Positions 30,951 through 40,066 of a stretch of DNA of 64,000 nt are shown here, in pieces. The notes beneath the pieces are model-generated. The model made no database searches. It had not been told where the DNA came from and saw nothing but the letters and a program-made list of their open reading frames with translations. Each line of letters opens with the position of its first letter. The stretch's first letter is position 1. A program made the translations under genes and the position numbers. The stretch is taken from assembly GCF_009932555.1 (NCBI RefSeq), contig NZ_BLJO01000005.1:463556-527555 (forward strand). The letters run 5' to 3'. Source of the DNA: Steroidobacter agaridevorans. GTDB taxonomy: Bacteria; Pseudomonadota; Gammaproteobacteria; Steroidobacterales; Steroidobacteraceae.

Positions 30951-33900
30951 TCAAGTCTTGCCGGCGGCCGGCTCCTTCGCGGTCGGCGCGGCTATCGCAT
31001 CCTCGAGCTCCACGGTCTTGCGATTGTCATCCGGCAGACGGTCGATCAGCTTGTTATACGGATCGAAGCCGACTTCGTAAGGCATCGCGTCCACCGTCAT
31101 CGTGAACTTGCCGCGAGGCTGCGTGATCCGCTTGCGCTCCAGATAGAGCGGCTTCTCCAGACGCTCGCTCTCGCCCTCTTCGCGCGCGAACACGCCGACC
31201 TCGATCCAATCATCCAACGCGAGGTTGGTCTCTCGGCCCATGCCGTCGCCTTCGCGCTTGGCCATTTCGTACTCGATGGTCACATCGTACTTGCCATTGC
31301 GCGGCGTCACCGACGCCGACACGACGCGGTTGTCGTAGAAGATGATCTTGGCGAGCAACTCGTCGATCACCGGGTACTTCTCAGCAGTCGTCTGTGCGCG
31401 GATGTAATCGACCAGCTCGAGCGTCGTCGTGTACGGCGCCTGCTGATATGCCTTGTCGCGAATGTAGTTCGCCAGAGCGCGATTGAGATTCTCCTCGCCG
31501 ATCTCGTCACGCAAGCGATACAGCACCACCGATCCCTTGCCGTAGTGGATGTATTGCTGATCCTCGACGCGCATCAGCGGCAACTCTTCGATCAGCTCGC
31601 CGCCGCGGCCGCGCAGATACCGATCCAGCTCGTACTTTAGAAAGCGGCGCATGTGCTCGCGCCCATATTCCTTTTCCATGACCATGAGCGCCGAGTACTG
31701 CGACAGCGACTCCATCAGCATGGTCTGACCCTGCACGTCCGCACCGATGACTTGATGGCCCCACCATTGATGCGCCATCTCGTGCGCGGTCACATAGAAC
31801 ACGTAGTCGATGCTGTCGGGATCGGTGAGATCGGCGATGAAGCCGATGCTCTCCGAGAACGGAATGGTGTTCGCGAAGCTCTGCGCAAACCTCGCATAGC
31901 GCGGAAATTCCAGAATGCGAACCTGCCGGTGCTGGTACGGCGAGAAGTTGGTCGTGAAGTAATCGAGCGACTTGCGGGTCGCATCGATCATCCGGTCGAC
32001 GTTATAGGCGTGCTTGGGATCGTGATAGATCTCGATGGGCAGGCCGCGCCACTCGCCGCGCTTCACCTCCCAGCGCGCCGACAGGAAGCAATAGAACGGC
32101 AGCATCGGCCGATCCATCTTGTAGTGGAAGTAGCGGCGGCCGTTCTCGGTCCACTCGCGTTGCAGATAACCCGGAGCAAGCGCGATCTGATCGGCGCTGG
32201 TGCTGACCGTCGCTTCGAAGTTGATCCAGTCGGAATCGACGATGCCCATGGTGCCGCGCGCATGCTCGTCTTCCAGTTTCGCCTTGCGCGGCACTTCGCC
32301 GAGGCCGCGCTTGCGACGCTCGTTCCGATCCAGGATCTGGCGCGACTCGTCGTAGCCGAAATGCGGCATCTCATTGCTGTTGAAGAATGTGCCATTGGCA
32401 TTGAGCGTCGAGCGCAAATCGCCCGCGCCTGTCGACGGCGGCATGCCACTATTCGTAAAGCCTCGTTCCGCGCGCTCGAGGACGAAGTCGAAGTCCAGCG
32501 CCGCGCCGGGAGCCAAGGGTTCGCGCAGCGCATAGATGCGCATGCCAGCCTCGCGATCTTCCTTCTTCATGACCAAACCGGCAGGCTTGGTCACTTCGAT
32601 GCGCGAGCTGACGTTCGTGTACACGTGCAACTCGGGAATCGCCACGTCGTGCTTGTTGATCAGACGATAGTGGCCCCGAATGACCGAGCGGCGCTCCTCG
32701 GGATAGATATCCACGTCGGCACGCACATCGAGGACCCGAGGCTGTGGCAGATCCTTGAACTGCCGATACTCCTTCTCCATGCGCGCCTGGCGGTCCAGCG
32801 CCACATCTTCGGGCAGGTACTCGTTGACGACATTGGTGTTATAGAAAATCCAGCCGCCCGTGACGACGAACGCCAGCGCCAGGCCCGCAAGCACGGCGGT
32901 CTGAGGACCGCGCAGGCTGCGCAACGCGTCGCGCCAGCGACGGCTCCAGTTCGACGCCGTGCCACGCACCCAGAATGCGTTCGCGAGCACGATCAGCATC
33001 GCGGCGAACAGTGTCCAGTACGTCTGGAACCACGCGAACGGCTGCAACAGATGACCGTACCCGTTCATATCCGAGTACGTCATGGCCGGCGCGCCGCCAT
33101 AGAGATACAAGTTGTGTTCGTAGCCGATCCGGCTCAGTACGATCTGCGCGAGCAGCACCAGGATGAGCAGCAGATAGCCGATGAACTTCTGATTGCTGAC
33201 GACCTGCAGGAACAGCGCCAGCGCGCCCATCAACACCCAGGGCCAGGAGTCGATGAAGGCGGCCTGCAGAAAAACCAGCGGCTCGAGATTCGTATAGCCG
33301 TGCCACAACTGATAGCCGATTGCCGCCAGCACGCCGAACCCAACGAAGGCAACGACGACCGCGGTGATCGCGCCGAGCTTTGACAGCAGCGGCACCCAGT
33401 TCGGCACCGGCAACGAGTCGGTCACCTCGGCGAGCCTGGCGTCACGCTCACGCCACAACACGTCGCCCGCGTAGAACGTGACAATGATGATCAGCAGGAA
33501 CTGATAGCTGCCCTGCATGGACTGCATCATCAGCGCCGTGACCGGGTAGATGGGGGTGCCGAACGTGTTGTCGATCGCGACCGAGCTGCCCAGATAGTTG
33601 AACAGGCCGAACGCCAGCAGCACCAGGAACGGAATGCTCCGGAGCACCGACTTGGTGTCGAACCACGCGAGATGAATGAATTGACCGAAGGCGGTCGCGG
33701 CGTCGAACGCTCGCGGCGCTGCTGGCGCCGTGGCGATTGCTCTTGGCGCACTGGCCGACACCTCTTCGCTCTTGCGCGAGCGCTGCCACCAATGTTTCTT
33801 CGCCCGCTGCCGCTGCGGCTTGAAGAGCAACTGCGTCGCCACCAGCATCACCACCGCGACACCGGCCCAGATCAGACGATTCGACAACACCAGGCCGCTC

Positions 33901-34604
33901 AGCTCGGGCAACTGCGTGTTGCGCTCGGCCACCGACCAATAACGCATTACCTGCGCGATCGCCTCGCCGCCGAGCGGATCGATCAGCGCCGAGATCGTGT
34001 TGTATTGAATGTCCTTGGTGAGCGCGCCGGAGATCGACCACAACGCCACGAAGGCAATCACGCCAATGAACACGAACAACAACCGTCGCGTCGTCACCGC
34101 GAGCAATCCCAGCAGCGCGCCGGTGAACAGCAGATTCGGAATGATCATGACCCCGAAGCCCCACAGATACGGGGCCAGCGAGAACGGCCCGAGCCGCTGC
34201 GGATCGATCCACGGCATGACCGAGCCGAGCATCATGCCCAGCGCAGTGACGATCATGACGATCAACGCCATGAACGAGCCCGCGGCAAACCGTCCCCACA
34301 GATACGTCGCCTTGTTCAGCGGCTTGCTGAAGAACAGCTCCTCGGTGCCGAGCTCGAAATCACGCAGCAACGGCTGCGCGATCAGCGCGACGGCGACGAA
34401 CAGGCCGAGCGTCGAGAACACATCGAGGAACGTCAGGATGACGTACGGCGCGTTGCGGTTCACATTGCCGATGCCCTCGCCGATCGTAATCATGTCGCTC
34501 GTGGTTGCGCCGAACGCCATCAGCGCGAATACCAGCGCGACCACCCAGGGCAACGGCGAGCGCAGCTGATAGCGCAGCTCGAAACGGAAGAATTCGCTGA
34601 ACAT
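30951..34604 (-). CDS. ABC transporter permease fused to M1-type aminopeptidase domain
   Basis: The 1217-residue protein has about 12 membrane helices over residues 1-600 (ABC-2 type, for example PWVVALVFALMAFGATTSDM and the later LLLIILVLLAQIVLS) and then a large soluble domain with the M1 zinc motif HEMAH at residues 941-945 and a Glu in MLMESLSQYS 20 residues on; a separate Tyr is expected later. Fusions of this type occur in proteobacterial ABC systems of unknown substrate. The ATPase partner is encoded by the upstream gene ending 20 bases before this start. The peptidase part should lie outside the cytoplasm, so peptide export with trimming is possible (inference). Confidence 0.9.
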   Translation of the reverse strand: MFSEFFRFELRYQLRSPLPWVVALVFALMAFGATTSDMITIGEGIGNVNRNAPYVILTFLDVFSTLGLFVAVALIAQPLLRDFELGTEELFFSKPLNKATYLWGRFAAGSFMALIVMIVTALGMMLGSVMPWIDPQRLGPFSLAPYLWGFGVMIIPNLLFTGALLGLLAVTTRRLLFVFIGVIAFVALWSISGALTKDIQYNTISALIDPLGGEAIAQVMRYWSVAERNTQLPELSGLVLSNRLIWAGVAVVMLVATQLLFKPQRQRAKKHWWQRSRKSEEVSASAPRAIATAPAAPRAFDAATAFGQFIHLAWFDTKSVLRSIPFLVLLAFGLFNYLGSSVAIDNTFGTPIYPVTALMMQSMQGSYQFLLIIIVTFYAGDVLWRERDARLAEVTDSLPVPNWVPLLSKLGAITAVVVAFVGFGVLAAIGYQLWHGYTNLEPLVFLQAAFIDSWPWVLMGALALFLQVVSNQKFIGYLLLILVLLAQIVLSRIGYEHNLYLYGGAPAMTYSDMNGYGHLLQPFAWFQTYWTLFAAMLIVLANAFWVRGTASNWSRRWRDALRSLRGPQTAVLAGLALAFVVTGGWIFYNTNVVNEYLPEDVALDRQARMEKEYRQFKDLPQPRVLDVRADVDIYPEERRSVIRGHYRLINKHDVAIPELHVYTNVSSRIEVTKPAGLVMKKEDREAGMRIYALREPLAPGAALDFDFVLERAERGFTNSGMPPSTGAGDLRSTLNANGTFFNSNEMPHFGYDESRQILDRNERRKRGLGEVPRKAKLEDEHARGTMGIVDSDWINFEATVSTSADQIALAPGYLQREWTENGRRYFHYKMDRPMLPFYCFLSARWEVKRGEWRGLPIEIYHDPKHAYNVDRMIDATRKSLDYFTTNFSPYQHRQVRILEFPRYARFAQSFANTIPFSESIGFIADLTDPDSIDYVFYVTAHEMAHQWWGHQVIGADVQGQTMLMESLSQYSALMVMEKEYGREHMRRFLKYELDRYLRGRGGELIEELPLMRVEDQQYIHYGKGSVVLYRLRDEIGEENLNRALANYIRDKAYQQAPYTTTLELVDYIRAQTTAEKYPVIDELLAKIIFYDNRVVSASVTPRNGKYDVTIEYEMAKREGDGMGRETNLALDDWIEVGVFAREEGESERLEKPLYLERKRITQPRGKFTMTVDAMPYEVGFDPYNKLIDRLPDDNRKTVELEDAIAAPTAKEPAAGKT

Positions 34605-34625
34605 ACGCGCGTCTCCCGATGGGTT

Positions 34626-35519
34626 TCAGGCGGCCGCGAGAGTGGCCGGCGCCGCACCGTGCTGGCGCAAGCGCTGGAAATAAACATCCTCCAGGTCCGG
34701 ATCGACGGCCGCGAAGCCCTCTTCGGGGCGCGCCTCGCTGTACACATGAATCAACGGCTCGCCGGCGATCAAGCGCGTCGACAGCACGGTGTAGCGCGAC
34801 TGGTAGTCCGGCAGCGTCGACTTGCTGACCAGCTTGCTCCATACCCGATCGCGCATGGCCGCGATGGCCTCGCGCGGCTCGCCGCTCATCAACACTTCGC
34901 CACGGCAGATCATGGCCATGCGCGGACACAGATCGGTCACGTCTTCGACGATGTGCGTCGAGAGAATGACGACGACCTGACCGCCAATATCGGCGAGCAG
35001 ATTCAGGAAACGATTGCGCTCTTCGGGATCCAGGCCGGCGGTGGGCTCATCGACGATCACGAGCTTCGGATTGCCGAGCAGCGCCTGCGCGATGCCGAAG
35101 CGCTGACGCATGCCGCCGGAGAATGTGCCGAGCCTGCGCTTGCGCACGTCCCAGAGATTCACCTGACGCAGCAGCGCCTCGACCACATCGGCGCGCTCGC
35201 CCCGGTTCAAATAGCCCTTCAACACGGCCAGATGATCGAGCAGGCCGAGCGCGCTCACTTTCGGATAGACCCCGAAGTCCTGCGGCAGATACCCGAGCGT
35301 GCGCCGGATCGCCATCTTGTTCGCGATCACATCGATGCCGTCGAACGTGATGCTGCCCGCGTCCGGATCCTGCAACGTCGCGATGGTCCGCATCAGCGAG
35401 GACTTGCCGGCGCCGTTCGGGCCGAGCAGGCCGAACATGCCGGCGGGAATCTGCAAAGAAACGTTGCGTAGCGCGGTCACATTGCCGTAGGACTTCGACA
35501 GATTGCGAATCGTGAGCAT
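34626..35519 (-). CDS. ABC transporter ATP-binding protein for the ABC-M1 permease
   Basis: I place the start at 35519, behind AAGGAGACG; longer forms are unlikely. The 297-residue cytoplasmic ATPase has Walker A GPNGAGKSS, signature FSGGMRQRF and Walker B LVIVDEPTAGLD, followed by the H-loop His in LSTHIVEDV. The C-terminal 70 residues resemble the extra domain of ABC-2 exporters (bcrA/NodI type). It pairs with the permease-M1 fusion encoded immediately downstream, forming a complete exporter. No substrate-binding protein is near, as expected for an exporter. Confidence 0.92.
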   Translation of the reverse strand: MLTIRNLSKSYGNVTALRNVSLQIPAGMFGLLGPNGAGKSSLMRTIATLQDPDAGSITFDGIDVIANKMAIRRTLGYLPQDFGVYPKVSALGLLDHLAVLKGYLNRGERADVVEALLRQVNLWDVRKRRLGTFSGGMRQRFGIAQALLGNPKLVIVDEPTAGLDPEERNRFLNLLADIGGQVVVILSTHIVEDVTDLCPRMAMICRGEVLMSGEPREAIAAMRDRVWSKLVSKSTLPDYQSRYTVLSTRLIAGEPLIHVYSEARPEEGFAAVDPDLEDVYFQRLRQHGAAPATLAAA

Positions 35520-35631
35520 GAGCGTCTCCTTGACGCCGGCTGCAGGCCAGCGCACTCATTTGGACGAGCTTGTCGGGACGAGCCCTGGGCGGGCTGGCGA
35601 ATCGAATTCTTGGTTTTGATGCAGCCGGTGC

Positions 35632-36084
35632 TTAGAGGGTTGCAGGCCCCTGCGAATATCTGCCGTTGCGCTCGGCGCGATCGCGCATGTCCTGTTCCTG
35701 CTGACGCGCTTCGACGTGACGGCCTTCGACGGCGTAATAGATGAGATAAGCGAGGCCGATGGCCAGCGGCACCAGACCGAACACCACCGGCAAGTCATCG
35801 CCGATGCTGATCGAGCCGGCGACCATCGCCAGGCCGATGAAGAACCACACCAACCCCGGCAACAGCGAGCTGCGGGGCCGGCGGCGGCTCTGGCCGTCGA
35901 TGAGCTCGAGCGGCAGCGGCGGCACTTCCATGCCGCGCTCGATGGCGGCCATGCGCTCGGCGTGGCTCAGTTCCATGAGGCGCACCCGCTTGCGGTAGTT
36001 CAGGGCGATCCAGATGATGACAGCGGATAACGGCAGGCCCAACGAAAAAACGATGGCCAGAATCGGAACGAGATCGCTGAGCAT
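35632..36084 (-). CDS. small membrane protein of the DUF6249 type
   Basis: The ATG at 36084 is preceded by GAGGCAGG. The 150-residue protein has one N-terminal helix (LVPILAIVFSLGLPLSAVIIWI), a charged cytoplasmic segment with SHAERMAAIERGMEVPPLP, and two further helices (LPGLVWFFIGLAMVAGSISI and VVFGLVPLAIGLAYLIYYAV). DUF6249-like proteins commonly sit next to ECF sigma factor genes, as here, where the gene is divergent from the sigma factor at 36298. Function unknown; it could belong to the regulon of that sigma factor. Confidence 0.75.
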   Translation of the reverse strand: MLSDLVPILAIVFSLGLPLSAVIIWIALNYRKRVRLMELSHAERMAAIERGMEVPPLPLELIDGQSRRRPRSSLLPGLVWFFIGLAMVAGSISIGDDLPVVFGLVPLAIGLAYLIYYAVEGRHVEARQQEQDMRDRAERNGRYSQGPATL

Positions 36085-36234
36085 GTTGCCTGCCTCGAAA
36101 TACCAGATTTCCAAACGTGGGGTTGGGACGCGCCCCACCCCCTGCAAGGTTGCACCTCCCCACGCCGATTTTGCCGGGTCGGTGAACAACCCGTTGTAAC
36201 CGGCCGACGGCGGCGGTGTTAGGACTAATAAATC

Positions 36235-36255
36235 GCTCACATTGTTAAAGTGAGC
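36235..36255. repeat. inverted repeat before the sigma factor gene
   Basis: GCTCAC (36235-36240) and GTGAGC (36250-36255) are six-base arms around nine bases, about 43 bases before the sigma factor start. It lies in the 213-base divergent region with the small membrane protein gene and may bind a regulator or lie in the leader. Confidence 0.35.
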
Positions 36256-36297
36256 CCACTGCAACCTTTTCCCCACCCCCACACGTCCCAACAGCCA

Positions 36298-36876
36298 ATG
36301 ACGTCCTCGTCAGCTTTCCAGGCAGACGCCGACATTCAAGAGCGGCTGCAGGCCAAGCAATATCGCGAGGCGTTCGCGTTGTTGTTGCCACGTTATCGGG
36401 ATAAGGTTTTCCGTCTCATATTCAGTATGTTACGCGATCGCGCATTGGCTGAGGACACTACCCAGGACGTGCTCCTGCGGATCTGGAAGGCGTTGCCCGG
36501 CTTCGCCGGCCAGTCGCAGCTGTCGACCTGGATCTATGCGATCGCCAAGAACGGCGCTCTGTCCGAGATCCGCAAGCGCAAGCCCACGGTATCGCTGGAC
36601 CAGAACGACGACGAGGATGGCTACAACCCGGCCGTCGCCGCCCTGGCCGCGCCGGAAGCCGACGACTCGGCGACGGTCAGCGTCGGACAGCTGCTCGACC
36701 AACTCCCCGAGCGGTACCGGCAGGCCGTGGTGCTGTTCTATATGGAGGACAAGTCTTACGACCAGACCGCGGCCAGCCTCGGGTTGCCCTTGGGTACGGT
36801 CAAAGCCTTGCTTCATCGCGCCCGTAAGCGCCTAATCGAGCTGAACAAGGAAGCGGAGGCCGCCACCGCCGCCTGA
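36298..36876 (+). CDS. ECF-type RNA polymerase sigma factor
   Basis: I choose the ATG at 36298; a GTG at 36250 would add 16 residues that do not look like sigma sequence. Region 2 is seen in YREAFALLLPRYRDKVFRLI then AEDTTQDVLLRIWKALPGF and STWIYAIAKN; region 4 in LPERYRQAVVLFYMEDKSYD and LGTVKALLHRARKRL. Its activity should be held in check by the zinc-finger anti-sigma encoded two bases downstream. Target promoters are unknown. The divergent DUF6249 gene may be one of its targets. Confidence 0.92.
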   Translation: MTSSSAFQADADIQERLQAKQYREAFALLLPRYRDKVFRLIFSMLRDRALAEDTTQDVLLRIWKALPGFAGQSQLSTWIYAIAKNGALSEIRKRKPTVSLDQNDDEDGYNPAVAALAAPEADDSATVSVGQLLDQLPERYRQAVVLFYMEDKSYDQTAASLGLPLGTVKALLHRARKRLIELNKEAEAATAA

Positions 36877-36878
36877 CC

Positions 36879-37421
36879 ATGAAGCAGCCAAACGATCATT
36901 CACACTGGGATCACGCCCTCCAGGACTGGCTGGATGGCGAGCTGAACGACGCGGAAAGCGCGGCGTTCGAAGCCCATTTGGCTGGCTGCGGGCTGTGTCA
37001 GCGCAGCCTGCCGGAATTCGAGGAGCTGGACCAGGCATTGGTCGAGTCGGCTCCGCCGCTGCAGCTCGACGCCAACTTCGACCAGGCCCTGCTCGCGCGG
37101 ATCGACGCCATCGACGAGAGCAAGCGCCTGGAAGCCCGCCGCCGGCTCGAGCAGGAATGGCAGGAACAGATGCAGTCCCTGAGCCGCAACTGGCGCCGGA
37201 CGCTGGCTTTTGTCATCCCGGGCATCATTGGCGGCATCGTGCTCGCCGTGGCGCTCATGACCTGGCTGGACAGCTCAGGCATCACCAGCAATCTGGTGGC
37301 CCAGGGCGCCGCCGAGCTGGGCGGCCGCTCCATCGACTACCTTCGTGTCAGCATCACCGCCGTGGTCGGCGCGGCCTTCGGTATGCTGATTGCCCCCTGG
37401 CTGGCCCGGCTGGCCGACTGA
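36879..37421 (+). CDS. zinc-finger anti-sigma factor
   Basis: The ATG lies two bases after the sigma factor stop, so the pair is cotranscribed and translationally coupled. The N-terminus has an anti-sigma zinc-binding motif HLAGCGLC (HxxxCxxC), characteristic of the ZAS family that masks ECF sigma factors. One membrane helix (LAFVIPGIIGGIVLAVALM) and a second hydrophobic segment near the C-terminus (ISITAVVGAAFGMLIAPWLA region) anchor it in the inner membrane. Release of the sigma factor probably involves proteolysis or redox change at the cysteines. Confidence 0.88.
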   Translation: MKQPNDHSHWDHALQDWLDGELNDAESAAFEAHLAGCGLCQRSLPEFEELDQALVESAPPLQLDANFDQALLARIDAIDESKRLEARRRLEQEWQEQMQSLSRNWRRTLAFVIPGIIGGIVLAVALMTWLDSSGITSNLVAQGAAELGGRSIDYLRVSITAVVGAAFGMLIAPWLARLAD

Positions 37422-37433
37422 CCTCGTGTGACG

Positions 37434-37448
37434 CCCAGCTTCGCTGGG
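37434..37448 (+). terminator. short hairpin after the anti-sigma gene
   Basis: CCCAGC (37434-37439) and GCTGGG (37443-37448) close a TTC triloop 12 bases after the anti-sigma stop. No T-tract follows, so termination is uncertain. Confidence 0.3.
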
Positions 37449-37518
37449 TCCGTCCGAATCCTCTAGAATCCCGCGCCCTTGGCAGCTGCCGCCACGCCTA
37501 GCGTGTAATAACAACATC

Positions 37519-39414
37519 ATGGGCCTCCGCTCATCCGATTCCGCCGACGGCGACCGTAACGGCGCTAACCGCAAACTGGTGCTGGCCGCCCTCGGCGTGG
37601 TCTTCGGCGATATCGGCACCAGTCCGCTCTACGCCCTGCGTGAATGTTTCAATCCAGCGCACGGCATCGCCGTGAACGAGGCGAACATCCTCGGGCTGCT
37701 GTCCTTGATCCTCTGGTCGCTGGTGCTGGTCATCTCGATCAAATATGTCGGCATCGTGCTGCGTGCCGACAACCGCGGCGAAGGCGGCGTGCTCGCACTC
37801 AGCACGCTGGTCTCCACGGCCAGCACCAACTGGAAAGTGTGGGCGCCGGTGAGCGCGGTCGGGTTGTTTGGCGCCGCGCTGTTCTTCGGCGACGGTTTCG
37901 TCACGCCCGCGATCTCGGTGTTGAGCGCGATGGAAGGCCTGACGGTCGCGACGCCCAAACTCGAGCGCTTCGTCCTGCCTGGCGCCGTGCTGATTCTTAC
38001 GTCGCTGTTTCTGATGCAACGTCATGGCACGGGCGCGATGGGTCGATTGTTCGGTCCCATCACGCTGATCTGGTTCCTGACGCTCGCGGCGCTCGGCGCA
38101 AGTCATATCGCGGAATCGCCCAACGTGATCTTCGCGATCAATCCGCTGTACGCCGTGCACTTCTTCATCAACAACGGCGTCATGGGATTCGTCACGCTGT
38201 CCGCGGTGTTTCTCGCCGTGACCGGCGGTGAAGCCCTGTACGCCGACATGGGTCACTTCGGCCGCTCGCCGATCCGCAAAGGCTGGTTCATGATCGTGTG
38301 GCCGGCGCTGGTGCTGAATTACTTCGGCCAGGGTGCGCTGCTGCTGTCCGATCCGACCGCCATCAAGAATCCGTTTTATCTGCTCGCGCCGAGCTGGCTG
38401 CTGCCGTTCCTGATCGTGCTGGCCACCTGCGCGACCGTGATCGCTTCGCAGGCCGTGATCTCGGGCGTGTTCTCGATCACGCGCCAGGCGTTGAACCTGG
38501 GCTATCTGCCGCGCCTGCGCATCCTGCACTCTTCGGAAGAAGAGATCGGTCAGGTGTATGTGCCGTCCGTGAACTGGCTGTTGTTCGCGGGCACGCTGAC
38601 GCTGATCCTCAGTTTCCGTTCCTCGAGCGCGCTGGCCGGCGCGTACGGCATCGCCATTTCGAGCACGATGCTGATCGACACCATTCTGGTCATGATGTTG
38701 CTCCGGGTGCGCATGGAGCCGCACAACCGCAAGATCATCGCGCTGCTGTCGCTGATCCTGATCGCGGAGTCGGCGTTCTTCTTCTCCAATCTGCTCAAGT
38801 TCGCTCACGGCGGCTGGCTGCCGGTGGCCGTGGCCATCGGTATATATATTTTGATGAGCACCTGGCAGGAAGGCCGGCGCACGCTGGCGTGGCTGATTGC
38901 TCGCGAGCAAATGCCGGTGCGCGACTTCATGACGATGGTGGAGAAAGAGCCGCCGACGCGCGTCGAAGGCACCGCCGTTTATCTCGCCGCCGAAGCGGGC
39001 GGCATGCCGCGCGCGTTGTTGAACAATCTGAAGTTCAATCGGGTTCTGCACAATCGCAATGTGCTGCTCACCTTCGTGCGGCCGGAAGTGCCGTTCGTAC
39101 AGCCGGAAGAGCGCATCGAAGTACAACACCACGGCGATGGGCTGTGCCGGATCGTCGCGCGTTACGGCTTCATGGAAACGCCGAACGTCGTCGCCGCACT
39201 TCGGGGCGCCGAAGAAAAAGGCGTACCGTACGAGCCCGACTCGACGGTGTATGTGGTCGGCCGGGAGAACCCGATATTCACCTCGGGCTCCGGCATGCCG
39301 TTGTGGCGCAAACGACTGTTCGCGCTCATGGGCCGCAACAGCCAGCTCGCCGCCATCCATTTCGGCGTGCCGAGCCATCGGCTGCTGGAAGTCAGTAGCT
39401 TGGTGAAGCTGTAG
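37519..39414 (+). CDS. kup: KUP-type potassium uptake protein
   Basis: The 631-residue inner-membrane protein has twelve helices in the N-terminal 430 residues and a cytoplasmic C-terminal domain. The family signature is AALGVVFGDIGTSPLYALRE near the N-terminus, followed by NRGEGGVLAL and the FGDGFVTPAISVLSA stretch. Kup imports potassium, usually with protons, especially at low pH. It is a single gene between the sigma/anti-sigma operon and the convergent ANTAR regulator. Length and sequence are ordinary for the family. Confidence 0.96.
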   Translation: MGLRSSDSADGDRNGANRKLVLAALGVVFGDIGTSPLYALRECFNPAHGIAVNEANILGLLSLILWSLVLVISIKYVGIVLRADNRGEGGVLALSTLVSTASTNWKVWAPVSAVGLFGAALFFGDGFVTPAISVLSAMEGLTVATPKLERFVLPGAVLILTSLFLMQRHGTGAMGRLFGPITLIWFLTLAALGASHIAESPNVIFAINPLYAVHFFINNGVMGFVTLSAVFLAVTGGEALYADMGHFGRSPIRKGWFMIVWPALVLNYFGQGALLLSDPTAIKNPFYLLAPSWLLPFLIVLATCATVIASQAVISGVFSITRQALNLGYLPRLRILHSSEEEIGQVYVPSVNWLLFAGTLTLILSFRSSSALAGAYGIAISSTMLIDTILVMMLLRVRMEPHNRKIIALLSLILIAESAFFFSNLLKFAHGGWLPVAVAIGIYILMSTWQEGRRTLAWLIAREQMPVRDFMTMVEKEPPTRVEGTAVYLAAEAGGMPRALLNNLKFNRVLHNRNVLLTFVRPEVPFVQPEERIEVQHHGDGLCRIVARYGFMETPNVVAALRGAEEKGVPYEPDSTVYVVGRENPIFTSGSGMPLWRKRLFALMGRNSQLAAIHFGVPSHRLLEVSSLVKL

Positions 39415-39428
39415 AACAGACCACTTCT

Positions 39429-39454
39429 GGTGCAGACAGCGCAACGTCTGCACC
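39429..39454. terminator. stem-loop between convergent kup and ANTAR genes
   Basis: GGTGCAGAC (39429-39437) and GTCTGCACC (39446-39454) are perfect nine-base arms around an eight-base loop, 14 bases after the kup stop. It lacks a T-tract on either strand; it may be a bidirectional stop or message-stabilising stem. Confidence 0.45.
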
Positions 39455-39469
39455 AACTCGACCGGCCTT

Positions 39470-40045
39470 CTAGTTCAGCAGCTCGGCCATTTCGATCACC
39501 GATTTGGCCACGTCTCCCATGCGCCGGTTGCGCTCCATCGCCATGCGCCGGAGCGTGTGATACGCCTCGTCTTCGCTCAGGTTGCGCGCTTTCATCAGCA
39601 GGCCTTTGGCGCGCTCCACGAACTTCCGTTCAGCCAGCTTCTGCTGGGCGAGACCCAGCTCGCTGCGCAGGCCCGAGATGAAATCGAAGCGTGCCAGGGC
39701 AACTTGCAGAATTGCCGGGACGCGCGCTGCTTCGAGCCCATCGACTACATAGGCCGCGGCGCCCGCGCGCACGCCATTTTCAATGGCCTGCGACGAAGCA
39801 TCGCCGCCGGCAAATACCGCAAACGGCATGGCGGTCGAGCCCATGGCGTCGAGCAGACGATCCAGCAGATCCAGCGAAGGCGAACGCGCTTCCAGCAGCA
39901 GCACGTCGGGCTTGCCCCGTTCCAGCGCCGGCAACAAAGCACTGTCCAGGGGCAGGACTTCGGTCAGTTCATGACCGCCCAGCCGCACTCCCGACTTCAG
40001 GATCTCCGCGCCATCGGCGGATTCAGCGACGACGAGCACACGCAC
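39470..40045 (-). CDS. ANTAR-domain response regulator (NasT-like) with Glu at the phosphorylation site
   Basis: The 191-residue protein has a receiver-like domain (1-120) and a C-terminal ANTAR RNA-binding domain (about 130-188, including AERKFVERAKGLLMKARNLSEDEAY). ANTAR proteins stop transcription terminators forming in target leaders; NasT does so for nitrate assimilation genes. The expected phospho-acceptor Asp is Glu52 (LLLEARSP), and Ala7-Glu8 replaces the usual acidic pair, so phosphorylation is unlikely and the protein may be always active or gated by a partner. It lies 88 bases after glk on the same strand and may be the last gene of the glucose operon. A hairpin at 40067-40095 precedes it. 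Confidence 0.88.
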   Translation of the reverse strand: MRVLVVAESADGAEILKSGVRLGGHELTEVLPLDSALLPALERGKPDVLLLEARSPSLDLLDRLLDAMGSTAMPFAVFAGGDASSQAIENGVRAGAAAYVVDGLEAARVPAILQVALARFDFISGLRSELGLAQQKLAERKFVERAKGLLMKARNLSEDEAYHTLRRMAMERNRRMGDVAKSVIEMAELLN

Positions 40046-40066
40046 GATGCACGCTCACTTGAGTTA

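Noticed and set aside
31653-35471. Very long plus-strand open frames (576 and 599 codons) opposite the ABC-M1 and ATPase genes
   Set aside because: They are antisense to clearly real proteins, rich in Arg/His/Gln as expected for a GC-rich shadow frame, and show no family motifs or ribosome sites.
36195-36225. A full ECF promoter (TGTAAC with GGACTA) before the sigma factor gene
   Set aside because: The spacing is about 21 bases, longer than the 16-17 expected, so I mention it only as part of a low-interest finding.
37531-39456. A 641-codon minus-strand frame opposite kup
   Set aside because: Shadow of kup; charge-rich with no recognisable domain.
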